From assembly GCF_000330505.1 (NCBI RefSeq), contig NW_004440432.1:266634-287939 (forward strand): a DNA stretch of 21,306 bases, read 5' to 3'. This stretch comes from Entamoeba invadens IP1 (Eukaryota > Evosea > Mastigamoebida > Endamoebidae). A model generated the notes under the pieces. The model was not told the origin of the DNA, did no database searches, and saw nothing but the letters and a program-made list of their open reading frames with translations. Position numbers and translations under genes: made by a program. Shown here piece by piece: positions 1-8,995 of the stretch. Within the stretch, counting starts at the first letter, position 1. Each line of letters opens with the position of its first letter.

Positions 1-1107
1 TTTTTAATTAAATTTTATAATAATATATTAGTGTAGTAAACGCAGTGTCTGTTAGTCTTATATCGTTTGGATTAACAAACCAAATTATCATCTTTGCAGT
101 CTGCCTCATCATCATTTTCCTTATCTTCAGAGCAATTTATATCAAGTTTTTTTGTCATTGTTGTTTTTGTGCTTTATTTTGTCTTCATAAACACATGAGT
201 TCAAGTCTAAGTTGTCACTGTCGTGGTTTTGATGATGTTAAACATAATAAACAAACTGTTTGACCTTGCAATGAACGAGATAATTTGATATTGTCGCTTT
301 TGGAGATCTCATTATAAACCCTTATAATTGGTAAAAAAAGAACTTACATTTTTCTAGATCATGTTTGCGATAAAACAATACCAAGTATGTAAATTATGAT
401 TATTAGTAAAGTTAGAGCATTATGTAATTATTTTGCTTGGATATTGTCAAATAAAAAATAATTTTGTTTTTAAATGTTTAATCTATTGTCAATCTATGAT
501 TTATATTATAATTAATGACATTGCAAAAGATAAAATAAAATTGTATTAAATAATATATTAACTATTTATTATTATAATTTAACCATTTCTGCACCTAAAA
601 TTTACTAATAAAATTAATAAATTTACTATTAAATAATTATAAAAACCATAATTATCATTTTACTTATGCTCAAATCCGAATAGAATGAACATGAATCGAT
701 TCATTTGACACAACGTATCGAAGCCGTGGTTGTAGTTGTGTATCTCTTTTGAACTATATGAGTGTTGAGTAGTTTTCATTACTTTTCAGACCCACCATTT
801 GATCAATTTTTGAAACAAATTATAGTATAAATTATAATAAATTTATTAATGTTTTTAGTTATTTTGTTCTTCTTTATAAAAGTATGTGCTTAAATCCCAA
901 AATGTTACATATATTTACTGTAATAAAATGAACAATATAGTCCATCAAATAGTGATAAAGTTGTTGATAATCATTTTTTATAATTAGTGGATGAAGGTAT
1001 AAGAACCCCTCTAAAATAAATAACACATCAACTTTCACTTTGGAACCATGTCTTCTTAATAACTTATTGGGTTGATAACAGTCATTATCTCCATGATGTT
1101 TTCAACA

Positions 1108-1552
1108 TTTTTTTATTGAAATGCACTTTTGGGCAATCATTTTTGCTGGCGGGAAAAACCGCTTCACTACCATTTACTTGTTTTATTGTATAGAAAAATA
1201 ACGTTTTTGACATTTTGCCGAGTTTTAAAATAAAAAATAATACGGTGGCAAAAAACCGCTTTAGATCTTTTTTGTCTTTTCTAAACCAAATTCTTATTGT
1301 TTTATGAAGAAAACTTATCCAATAACCAAATATTGCCCTTTTAAATTGTGAAAAAATAGTGTGTTTTTTCTCGGCATACAAATATTTTTTAACCAAATGT
1401 ATTGAATAACATACAAAAACACATAATAAACTTGAATTTATTCACCATACAGAAATGATTGCCGCACTTTCTGATTATCCACATTATCCTCCCAGTCTTT
1501 TTTAACATTTTTCTGCACTGCTGGAAAAACCGTTTTACTACCATTTAATGTT
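1108..1552 (+). repeat. Two diverged direct copies sharing GGAAAAACCG and ACTACCATTTA
   Basis: The first copy (about 1108-1181) contains GGCGGGAAAAACCGCTTC followed by ACTACCATTTA. The second (about 1507-1552) contains CTGGAAAAACCGTTTT followed by ACTACCATTTA at the same relative place. Both are preceded by a T-rich stretch with a TGCACT motif. Related cores occur at 1243-1263 (CGGTGGCAAAAAACCGCTTT), 1811-1826 (GAAAAACCGCTGGG) and, on the minus strand, 2469-2489 (GGTGGAAAAAAACCGCTTTT read in reverse). The copies look like relics of a dispersed repeat. No coding content is apparent. Confidence 0.5.
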
Positions 1553-1799
1553 AAAATTACACATAATTATAACCAAAGTTTCAATTTGCCTCAAATAACT
1601 GAGGTTTTGGTGAAAAAAGCAAAAAACACGAGAAATTCTAACAGACATGTGCAGCGCCCTTTTACCGCTTCTGATAATTTACACAAAAATATCCGTCTTA
1701 CATTGTTTTTATAGACCAATATTAATAAATTGCTTCGTTTATTTTATAAAAAGTTTCAAAAAAGCAAGTACAACGAAATAACGAGTCATTTATCGCTTG

Positions 1800-2135
1800 C
1801 TTGACAAGCACTTGAAAAACCGCTGGGAATGGATGCACTCACGTTCAGTTGGTGAGTAAGTCCAAAGTGCGTTTTTTCAGTTTGGCAGTGAAATGCATTT
1901 CTGAGCGAATGAGGAATCCAACAAGAGGGGGTGTGAAATAAAGGTGCAGTCTGTCTTTGCTGAGAGACATTGAAAAGTGGTGTATCAAAAACGTGTGCTG
2001 GCTCATATCTTTACAATGTTGCTCGAGAGGTAATTGATTTGACTGTTGAGTATTTGTTTAATGGATGATTAAAAAATTGAAAAAAATATAAAGGAGTGAA
2101 AGGGGGTGTGAAAAAAGGTACACTCGCGGGTTAGT
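1800..2135. repeat. GC-richer island with duplicated GGGGGTGTGAA segment
   Basis: This stretch is visibly less AT-rich than its surroundings. It contains GAGGGGGTGTGAAATAAAGG at 1925-1944 and the near copy AGGGGGTGTGAAAAAAGGTA at 2101-2120, about 175 bp apart. A further segment at 1887-1913 (TGAAATGCATTTCTGAGCG) resembles 1118-1136 (TGAAATGCACTTTTGGGCA). No long reading frame crosses it. It may be part of an old mobile element or a non-coding RNA gene; the sequence does not decide between them. Confidence 0.4.
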
Positions 2136-2619
2136 GTTTTTGAGTTTTTTATTTCTGCAAAAAATGAAAAAATATTTAATAAAAAGTTCATTTTATTTGA
2201 TAAATTCTGAGTTGTTTTTTGGTTATTTTGGCTTCAAAGAACAGTTTCGAAGTCAATCTTTCTTGCTCCTCCTTTTATCATTCAGCAAATCCAGCCTTTA
2301 TTTTACATAAAAAAATAATTCACAAATTTCAATAACAAACATCGGCATCTTGAAAAAGTCAGAGAGACTCTTGTAAACCTTGTTTTTTTTAATCAAATCG
2401 AGGAAAAGGAAAAAAATAAACTATACAAAAAACTATAATCATATTATCATTTAACCATTAAATTATCAAAAGCGGTTTTTTTCCACCCCTTTATAGCTTT
2501 TACAATTAAGCATTTAATTATTATTAATAAAAAATGCTATAATTTTATTAAATTTTAATCATTTTAAAAAAACTTATTATTAATATATATATACATTTTG
2601 GTATTTTTAGTATAATAAT

Positions 2620-2866
2620 TATCCCTCTTTTGAATATGCATTTTAGACTTCAAACCCGCGCTTTTTGTTAAGAAAAATTAGTATTTAAAAATGCTATTAA
2701 AACGGGATGTTATTTTTTACCCGATTCTTTGGTGTTTTTAATACTAATAATCATTTGTAAAAAATATTGGGCCCGAAGTCTAATGCATATATAATAAAAG
2801 GTATTTTAACAAATAACGATAAACCAAGAATCTGAAAATCATTTTAATTCAAAAGAGATAATTGTG
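2620..2866. repeat. Imperfect inverted repeat arms around a ~107-bp centre
   Basis: The left arm at 2620-2660 contains TATCCCTCTTTTGAAT and then ATATGCATTTTAGACTTC. The right side contains, as reverse complements, GAAGTCTAATGCATAT (2775-2790) and ATTCAAAAGAGATAAT (about 2847-2862). The two matching blocks are adjacent on the left but separated by about 57 bp on the right, as if one arm had lost sequence. The centre (2661-2767) has the GC-bearing pieces AACGGGATG and GGGCCC. The structure resembles a foldback element, or two opposed copies of one repeat. Confidence 0.5.
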
Positions 2867-2987
2867 CTTTATATTATATTTAAATTTTTTAATAAATATA
2901 TATTTATTATTATTTTTAAAACTTATTTAACATTAAAACGTTTAATTGCTTATAATGTTGTTAATCAACAAAAAAACGAACAAACTA
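2768..2987 (+). repeat. Repeat copy 1, ending at ACGAACAAAC
   Basis: This copy runs from GGGCCCGAAGTC to AAAAAACGAACAAAC. It matches the copy at 3594-3833 in the same order and orientation. Shared landmarks are GGTATTTT, AACCAAGAATC (AACTAAGAATC in the other), CTTTATATTATATT, TTTAATAAATAT and a terminal GTTGTTAATCAAC followed by ACGAACAAAC. Order is conserved with many substitutions and small indels, as expected for old transposon-like copies. Its left part also forms the right arm of the inverted repeat at 2620-2866. Confidence 0.5.
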
Positions 2988-3593
2988 TTTTTTGAGTTTG
3001 TTAATATAATATATTATGATATGTTTTTTATGTTCATATTATTTTTTAAAATTATTATTAATTCTTAGAAATGTTTAAAATTTTTTAAAAAATAGAAAAA
3101 AAGTTATACAGATAGAAGAATTATTGGTTGTCACATGGTAAGACAAGCTGCCATTAGTTGAATAACATGATTGTGCCACGTCATTTTACTCACAATGATC
3201 CTTTTTTACCAAAATTATCCCGAAAAAATAACAAAACACCAAGCAATATACTTTAAAAACATATTTATAGAAATTTGTGACATGTTAAAACAGATTAGTT
3301 TTACTTTAAATTAAAAGAAATTGATCCCAATTAATTACCAATCGTATGATAGACAAAATGTTACAAAAACACCAAAAGAAATTGTAATTGAATTTAAAAT
3401 AGAATTAATTTATTTTTGTTCAAATGTTATTTTACACAACAAAAACGATAGAGAATTATTCAATCAAATCAAAAGTTATCGAAGTTCTAGTCTTTTTCAC
3501 CGTTTTCACATTTCAACGTAAAGTCTTGATTATTTGTTAATATGCTCTGTAAGCCGTTTTTTAAGCTGGTATTTTTTTGTATTGGTTTCCTCC

Positions 3594-3833
3594 GCCCCGA
3601 ACTTCTTTGCGTCTGCTTATTAGTATATTTATATATGATAATAATGGTATTTTGACATTATAAAAATGATAACTAAGAATCCAAAAAACATTTGAACACA
3701 AAAGCATATATTTACTTTATATTATATTGAATTATTTAATAAATATTTATTGTTTTAATAAAAAACTGGTATAATATTATAAATTTTAATTAACAGTAAT
3801 GGTGTTGATCAATGATCAACAACGAACAAACAA
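3594..3833 (+). repeat. Repeat copy 2, just downstream of the TMK stop codon
   Basis: This is a diverged direct copy of 2768-2987. It begins CGCCCCGAACTTC, contains GGTATTTTGAC, AACTAAGAATCC and CTTTATATTATATT, and ends GTTGATCAATGATCAACAACG then AACAAAC. The internal palindrome TTGATCAATGATCAA (3804-3818) replaces the TTGTTAATCAAC of copy 1. It ends about 56 bp before the 3' end of the TMK gene and may overlap its transcript end. Family identity is unknown. Confidence 0.5.
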
Positions 3834-3889
3834 ACACAAAACTTAAATGTTAATTCAATTAACGTTTATAAAAAATGATTAAAATCAAT

Positions 3890-6800
3890 TCAAAGTGAAT
3901 CAAAACAGTTTTGAAGACGATCCACAACTCCATTTATCTGTAACCTTTCTTTTGGATTTTGGTCCCAACAACTTTGAATAATTGCATAACATTCTGTCGG
4001 CGTTTCTTGACGTTTTTTTAATCGATTACCACTGATCACAAACTCTGCTATTTTCCAGGGATATTTAAATGTGTCAATTGGATAAGCTTCCTTCCATCCA
4101 AAGCATTCGAACATAGTTATAGCAAATGAATATATATCAGCACTCTTCTTATATTTCATTTGTTCCAATACTTCCGGCGCCATGTACTTTGGTGTTCCAA
4201 TACCCTTTGTGAAAGTCATGTTGGTCATCAACAAATTTACATTTCTAGCGCTTCCAAAATCAGTCAATTTTGCATTGACTTTTTCGTTTACATCAAGTGA
4301 GAACACGAGAATATTATCTGGTTTGATATCTCTGTGTAATATCCCATTTTCATGTAAATATAATATTCCCTTTGATGCGTCCAACATCATTTTCAATCGG
4401 AGTTTCATTATAACTTCTTCACTTGTTTTATGATTCATTAAATCTTGTAAAGACCCAAATTCGGCAAATTCAGTGACCATACACACTTTGGTTGGTATAA
4501 AAACTGCACCATAGAAATGGACAATATACTCATTTCTAAATTTGTCAAGCATCGATACCTCATTTTCAAATTCTTTATTTTGATCATCTAAAATAGTCAA
4601 TTTCATCTTTTTGATGGCTACAAAATTTCTTCTGAAAGTACCTTTGTAAACTATGCCAAAACCACCTTCACCAAGTTTTTTGTCTTCATTTAATTCTTCA
4701 TAATCCAACTTGGTTGATATCTGAGTTATAGCAACCAAATTAATTGGAGTTTCTGCAGTGATTCCACTTTCAAAATCAACAGAAAACAATGTGATTTTAT
4801 CTTCAATTTTACACGAACATTTTGGTTGAATAAATATTTCAAATTCGATTGCTTTGTTCCCTTTTAAAGAAATCACAAGTGGTTCTGTTCGAATGGAATA
4901 TTTTTCTGTGTCTTCCTTGGACGAAAATTGCACTTTTATTGTGTTCTTTCCAAAATTGCCAACACAAAATAACTCACGCGACTCTTTGTCCACTGGAATT
5001 GCTTCCTCGTCGTTTTCTCCTTCAAATTTAATTTCATTTTTGTTCACAAAAACGTTGGCAATTGAAGTTTCGGTGAATCGAATGTTCGACTTTCTGACAT
5101 CGAAAATACACATATTCTCATATACTTTTTTGGTTTGATAATGATGAGAAATTTTAACAGAGAAAAATAACACGAATGATACAACGATAGTTATGATGAT
5201 GAGAACAAATATCACTCCAATCAATATCACCCACCACACTACTTTTGTATGGCAAGACGTGTTTGAGTAATTTGGCGTGTGCCAAAAAGTGCATTTCGTG
5301 CATTTAGAGTTTGTCACTTCAACACAATTTTCAATTGAACTTTTAGAGTAACATTTGGAGTCTATCAAGACATAATCTTCTACACACGAAGTGCATATTC
5401 CAGTTGTTCCACAAGTGGAACAATTAAAAGTTGTTGAGTTACAGGAGACACAAAACTGATTTTGTTGGTAAAAACCAGTTGAACATTTTAAACATCCACT
5501 TTGACTTTTAAATTCGCAATTTACAAGTAAATCATATGAGATACACTGTGTGTTGTTTGTGAGTAAAAAGTAATTTGTAAAACAACTTAAACATGTTTTT
5601 TCAGTGTTGCACTCATTACAATTTTCAATGCAATTTATGCACTCACCTTCGGCGTTTCTGTAAAAATGACTCTCACAAAACGCACAAATTGATTTTGATG
5701 GTAAAAGCTTTTTGCAATTGGTGATGACTTCCGAATTTGAAAAACACTTCCCATCTTTTAAAAAGTGATTTTCAGTACACGAAAGACACGTTGAAAAATC
5801 AAGACAATCCAAACAATTTTCAGAACAATTTTCACATTGATAATTTGATACAAAATAACCTGTTAAACAATGAATACATCGGTCTTGTTCTTCATTCATT
5901 CGATCACAATTTTCTTCTTGATTTGCCAATGAAACACACATGGATGTATTATCATAAAAAGTATTGTTTTCACAGAGCAAACATTTTTCATTTTTATTTG
6001 ATATCAAACAATTGGAATTTGAAGTGCACACTCCACTATCATTAATAAAATTAGAGACTTGTTTACAGCCATTACAAAAACTGTTTGATGTTTGAATACA
6101 ACTACTTTGTGTTAGTTCGATGCATTTTCCTTCATTATTAATAACTCCATTCAATTTACATTGAAGACAATTGTGTGTATCACAAAGGGAACACAATTCA
6201 CCATATTTAGTTGAACAACTTTGACAAGTATTTTCTATATTGTAATAACCAGTTTCACATATAATTAAATTGTCGTTGTTTGAAAGAATAACTCCATTTA
6301 GTGGAGTGCAAACTCCATTTTTCAATAAACTTTTAGAATCACATATTTTACAAGAACTTTCATTGTTACAATTAATACAATTTTCACCACAATTTTCACA
6401 CTTATTTGATTTAATAAAATATCCAATATTGCATTTGATTGTTTTACCTGATATTATTAATAACGAATTATCATCATAAACTAATACCTTTTCGCAGTTT
6501 CGATTGACGTCAACAATATACTCTTTATCACATAAAACACATTTTCCTTTGACACAATGAAGACAATTAGTCGGGCATGGTAAACATTGATATTTATCAA
6601 CTTCGCTTCCAGTTTCACAAGCTTCACAAACAGCTGAAGTTTGTTTTTTGTATAATGTTATACATTTTGAACTTATAACTTCGCAATTTCCACTTGATAA
6701 ATATGAGTCATTTTTACATAAATGACAACTTCCATTTTCTAAATTGGAATAAAAGAGCAAACATTGGTTTGTTTCATTAAATGACACTGTTTTATAAGTA

Positions 6801-8995
6801 TCAGTTGTTTTCCTCATCTCCTTTTTTGATAATTTTGTTGTAGTGGTAAACCCAAATTTAGAACCTAAAATCCACTTCTTACTCATTTGTGAAATTTCAA
6901 TGTTTTCGCCATTTTTTGAAGAGTTGTTAATATAAATTAAGTTTTCATTTTGTTCTTTAAATTTAGAAGTAAAAGTGTATTTTTTAATAAAATCAAGTTG
7001 CGTTGTGTTTTGCATAAATACTCCAATAAAATTGATGTTTTGTTCGAGTTTTGTGTTTTGTATTACAATTGTTGAATTAACAGAGGATAGTAAACAGTGT
7101 AGGACTTGATTGTCATAACTGTTGTAATCATCAAAGTTTCCACTGATATAAGTACATGTAACGGTTGTATCAACATTGTTAGAGTTTAGATAAGATCGAT
7201 ATAATTTCCCACCAAGTAATTTATTAAACAAAGGTGTTGAAGATGAATTTTGAACTTCTTGAAATGAAATCAAGTTGATATAATTGTCTTGATAATTGTT
7301 AAAATTGACTTTTATGTTGGTTGTGTCTGATATAAATTTACCACCTTTTTGAATTTGAATAAGACCCGTTTTATCCCCAATTGTTGTCATATTATTGAGA
7401 TTTATTGTGACACTTTCGCCGATTGTTAAAGAATATTTCGAAGTCATTTTAATATACCCATTAGTGTAAAACTCGATTGATGAAGTGATTTTCAGTGGTG
7501 CATTAAAAGTGGCACATTTGTGCAGTGAAAGTGTTTTTGTTGTAACATTTGAAGTGAAAGTGACATTCACATCTTTAACATTAATTTCAATTCTGTTCCA
7601 AGTTTGTGTAGTTAAATTTTCATTCATTTGTGATGAGAGAATTTGAAGAGTCAAAGTATTTTGTGTAGTGTTGTTAAAGCAGTCTCCTCGATTTATTCCA
7701 TCAGAACCTTTTGGATCCCATTCGCCATTTTCAGTGTAATTACAAAGACACATGTTACACATACTTTTTGTCAAATACACTCGTTTCCCACATTTGGATA
7801 AAAGTGACGTCTTAACTTCAGTAAAATCTCCATCTAAAGCAAACAATATTTTGTTTGTAAAATTGGGTTCAGATATTATTATTTGTGTGTTAATTACGAG
7901 ATTCTTTTTGAAGTAAAATTTCCCAATAGAAGTTACTTTCAAAGTTGATATATTACAATTTAAATTAAAAATAATATCTTCATTTTCTAATATTTCCAGA
8001 GTGTCAAAATAAATTGTGTTTACACTTACATCAATTCCATTTAATATGTATTTTCTATTTGTTTTGAAAATGATTGAAAACCATTGAGTAACATTAAGAT
8101 AAATATTGATATCTTCACTTTCACTTCTACTCTCGCCAATCGCTGTTAAATTCAAATCAAATAATGAACTGTTGTATCTACAATCTGGGAATGTATTTAC
8201 ATTTTCCCATGTAATACTTTCATTCTCTGCATTACAATAACAAGTCGTATTTTTCAAATTTGACGTATTTGTAGTTTCATTTGTATTGAAATATAAAAAT
8301 CGTTTAAACCCATTTCTATCACACACTTCTTTTGCTAATGGTTCCAAAGAAGACAAATAAAAACCAATACTCTCTTCTTTTGATTTTCCAGTGAATAGAT
8401 ATCTTCCCTTTGTAAATGGATCTCCAACATATACTGTTGTTCTGAATTCAAAATTAACAGATTGCATCACGTTTCCATCAATAAATAAATAAGCGATTTG
8501 TGATGTTGTTCTGAATATCATTATCCAGAAATTCTGATCTATATCAGAAAACAAAGAAATCCCTTGTGTCCTTAAAACTACTGGTGGTCTCAAAGAATCA
8601 TTTATAGTTGTCCTGCAATATCCTTCGTTATTAAAACAACCAAAAGATACAAACAAATTTTCTGGTCGATTGAGTTCCACTAAAGTCACTCTGACATTCA
8701 CATTTGCCTCTCTGACAAATAAACATTTCAGTGACACAGAAGGTTTAAATTCAAATTTTCGAACAACATATTCATTAAAGGCAGTTTCTTCAAACGTCAT
8801 TATTGGGGAGGAACAACACCCACTTTGAAATGTGAAACTGTAACCTTCTTCATTCGGAACAACATCCCAATTGTTTTTTAAACAACTTTGGGTGGAAGTA
8901 AAATAAGTGATCACTCCTGAATCTTCACACCAACCACTCTCACTTTTACAAACACTGAAAATAACAAAAATATAGAGAAGTGAATGATTGAACAT
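3890..8995 (-). CDS. Receptor-like transmembrane protein kinase with CxxC-rich ectodomain (Entamoeba TMK family)
   Basis: Predicted surface receptor kinase of 1701 residues. Residues 1-18 form a signal peptide. Residues ~19-750 are an N-glycosylation-rich ectodomain with repeated beta-strand-like segments and at least two related modules (~250-405, ~412-580). Residues ~750-1247 are packed with CxxC motifs spaced like furin/EGF-type repeats. A single membrane helix (1252-1280, beginning VVWWVILIG) is followed by a ~150-residue beta-rich juxtamembrane region and a kinase domain (~1435-1697). The kinase keeps the glycine loop LGEGGFG (1441-1447), VAIK lysine (K1462), HRDIKPDN (1554-1561, catalytic D1556), DFG (1579-1581) and APE (1606-1608), so it should be active on Ser/Thr or Tyr. 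This architecture is known from the large Entamoeba TMK family. The ATG follows a short AT-rich leader, and an AAATTCGT stretch upstream (9016-9023, minus) resembles the Entamoeba initiator. There is no intron or break. Ligand and subgroup are not determinable here. Confidence 0.93.
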   Translation of the reverse strand: MFNHSLLYIFVIFSVCKSESGWCEDSGVITYFTSTQSCLKNNWDVVPNEEGYSFTFQSGCCSSPIMTFEETAFNEYVVRKFEFKPSVSLKCLFVREANVNVRVTLVELNRPENLFVSFGCFNNEGYCRTTINDSLRPPVVLRTQGISLFSDIDQNFWIMIFRTTSQIAYLFIDGNVMQSVNFEFRTTVYVGDPFTKGRYLFTGKSKEESIGFYLSSLEPLAKEVCDRNGFKRFLYFNTNETTNTSNLKNTTCYCNAENESITWENVNTFPDCRYNSSLFDLNLTAIGESRSESEDINIYLNVTQWFSIIFKTNRKYILNGIDVSVNTIYFDTLEILENEDIIFNLNCNISTLKVTSIGKFYFKKNLVINTQIIISEPNFTNKILFALDGDFTEVKTSLLSKCGKRVYLTKSMCNMCLCNYTENGEWDPKGSDGINRGDCFNNTTQNTLTLQILSSQMNENLTTQTWNRIEINVKDVNVTFTSNVTTKTLSLHKCATFNAPLKITSSIEFYTNGYIKMTSKYSLTIGESVTINLNNMTTIGDKTGLIQIQKGGKFISDTTNIKVNFNNYQDNYINLISFQEVQNSSSTPLFNKLLGGKLYRSYLNSNNVDTTVTCTYISGNFDDYNSYDNQVLHCLLSSVNSTIVIQNTKLEQNINFIGVFMQNTTQLDFIKKYTFTSKFKEQNENLIYINNSSKNGENIEISQMSKKWILGSKFGFTTTTKLSKKEMRKTTDTYKTVSFNETNQCLLFYSNLENGSCHLCKNDSYLSSGNCEVISSKCITLYKKQTSAVCEACETGSEVDKYQCLPCPTNCLHCVKGKCVLCDKEYIVDVNRNCEKVLVYDDNSLLIISGKTIKCNIGYFIKSNKCENCGENCINCNNESSCKICDSKSLLKNGVCTPLNGVILSNNDNLIICETGYYNIENTCQSCSTKYGELCSLCDTHNCLQCKLNGVINNEGKCIELTQSSCIQTSNSFCNGCKQVSNFINDSGVCTSNSNCLISNKNEKCLLCENNTFYDNTSMCVSLANQEENCDRMNEEQDRCIHCLTGYFVSNYQCENCSENCLDCLDFSTCLSCTENHFLKDGKCFSNSEVITNCKKLLPSKSICAFCESHFYRNAEGECINCIENCNECNTEKTCLSCFTNYFLLTNNTQCISYDLLVNCEFKSQSGCLKCSTGFYQQNQFCVSCNSTTFNCSTCGTTGICTSCVEDYVLIDSKCYSKSSIENCVEVTNSKCTKCTFWHTPNYSNTSCHTKVVWWVILIGVIFVLIIITIVVSFVLFFSVKISHHYQTKKVYENMCIFDVRKSNIRFTETSIANVFVNKNEIKFEGENDEEAIPVDKESRELFCVGNFGKNTIKVQFSSKEDTEKYSIRTEPLVISLKGNKAIEFEIFIQPKCSCKIEDKITLFSVDFESGITAETPINLVAITQISTKLDYEELNEDKKLGEGGFGIVYKGTFRRNFVAIKKMKLTILDDQNKEFENEVSMLDKFRNEYIVHFYGAVFIPTKVCMVTEFAEFGSLQDLMNHKTSEEVIMKLRLKMMLDASKGILYLHENGILHRDIKPDNILVFSLDVNEKVNAKLTDFGSARNVNLLMTNMTFTKGIGTPKYMAPEVLEQMKYKKSADIYSFAITMFECFGWKEAYPIDTFKYPWKIAEFVISGNRLKKRQETPTECYAIIQSCWDQNPKERLQINGVVDRLQNCFDSL

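Larger units (their letters stand above)
1..3889. other. Long gene-free, repeat-bearing AT-rich spacer downstream of the TMK gene
   Basis: No reading frame here has both an ATG start and protein-like composition. The longer open stretches begin with TTG or GTG and overlap repeats, so I do not call them genes. Most of the stretch is AT-rich homopolymer-like sequence. Less AT-rich islands lie at about 660-800, 1800-2135 and 3115-3200. Repeat content is described in separate entries: a GGAAAAACCG motif (1148-2489), a duplicated GGGGGTGTGAA segment (1925-2123), and inverted and direct repeat copies (2620-2990, 3594-3833). I see no tRNA B-box (GGTTCGANNCC) on either strand. Short terminal exons or a small non-coding RNA cannot be excluded from sequence alone. 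Confidence 0.6.

Noticed and set aside
109..195. Short acidic minus-strand frame of 28 codons (EDKENDDEADCKDD)
   Set aside because: Too short to support, no parent exon seen, and no donor or acceptor that fits GTTTGT...TAG convincingly.
45..263. 72-codon hydrophobic frame on the plus strand at the left edge
   Set aside because: Its start is GTG, a stop lies immediately upstream, and the hydrophobic, Cys/Phe-rich composition is what T-rich spacer gives in this frame.
691..704. Perfect 14-bp palindrome ATGAATCGATTCAT
   Set aside because: About one such palindrome is expected by chance in 21 kb, and nothing nearby gives it meaning.
1085..1396. 103-codon open frame on the minus strand in the left spacer
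   Set aside because: It begins with TTG and not ATG, overlaps the GGAAAAACCG repeats, and has no recognisable domain. An open frame of this length is plausible by chance with repeats present.
3115..3200. Less AT-rich patch considered as a possible tRNA
   Set aside because: No GGTTCGANNCC B-box and no cloverleaf-compatible acceptor arms on either strand.
3321..3521. 66-codon plus-strand frame upstream of the repeat copy
   Set aside because: It begins with TTG, has no domain, and lies in AT-rich spacer beside repeats.
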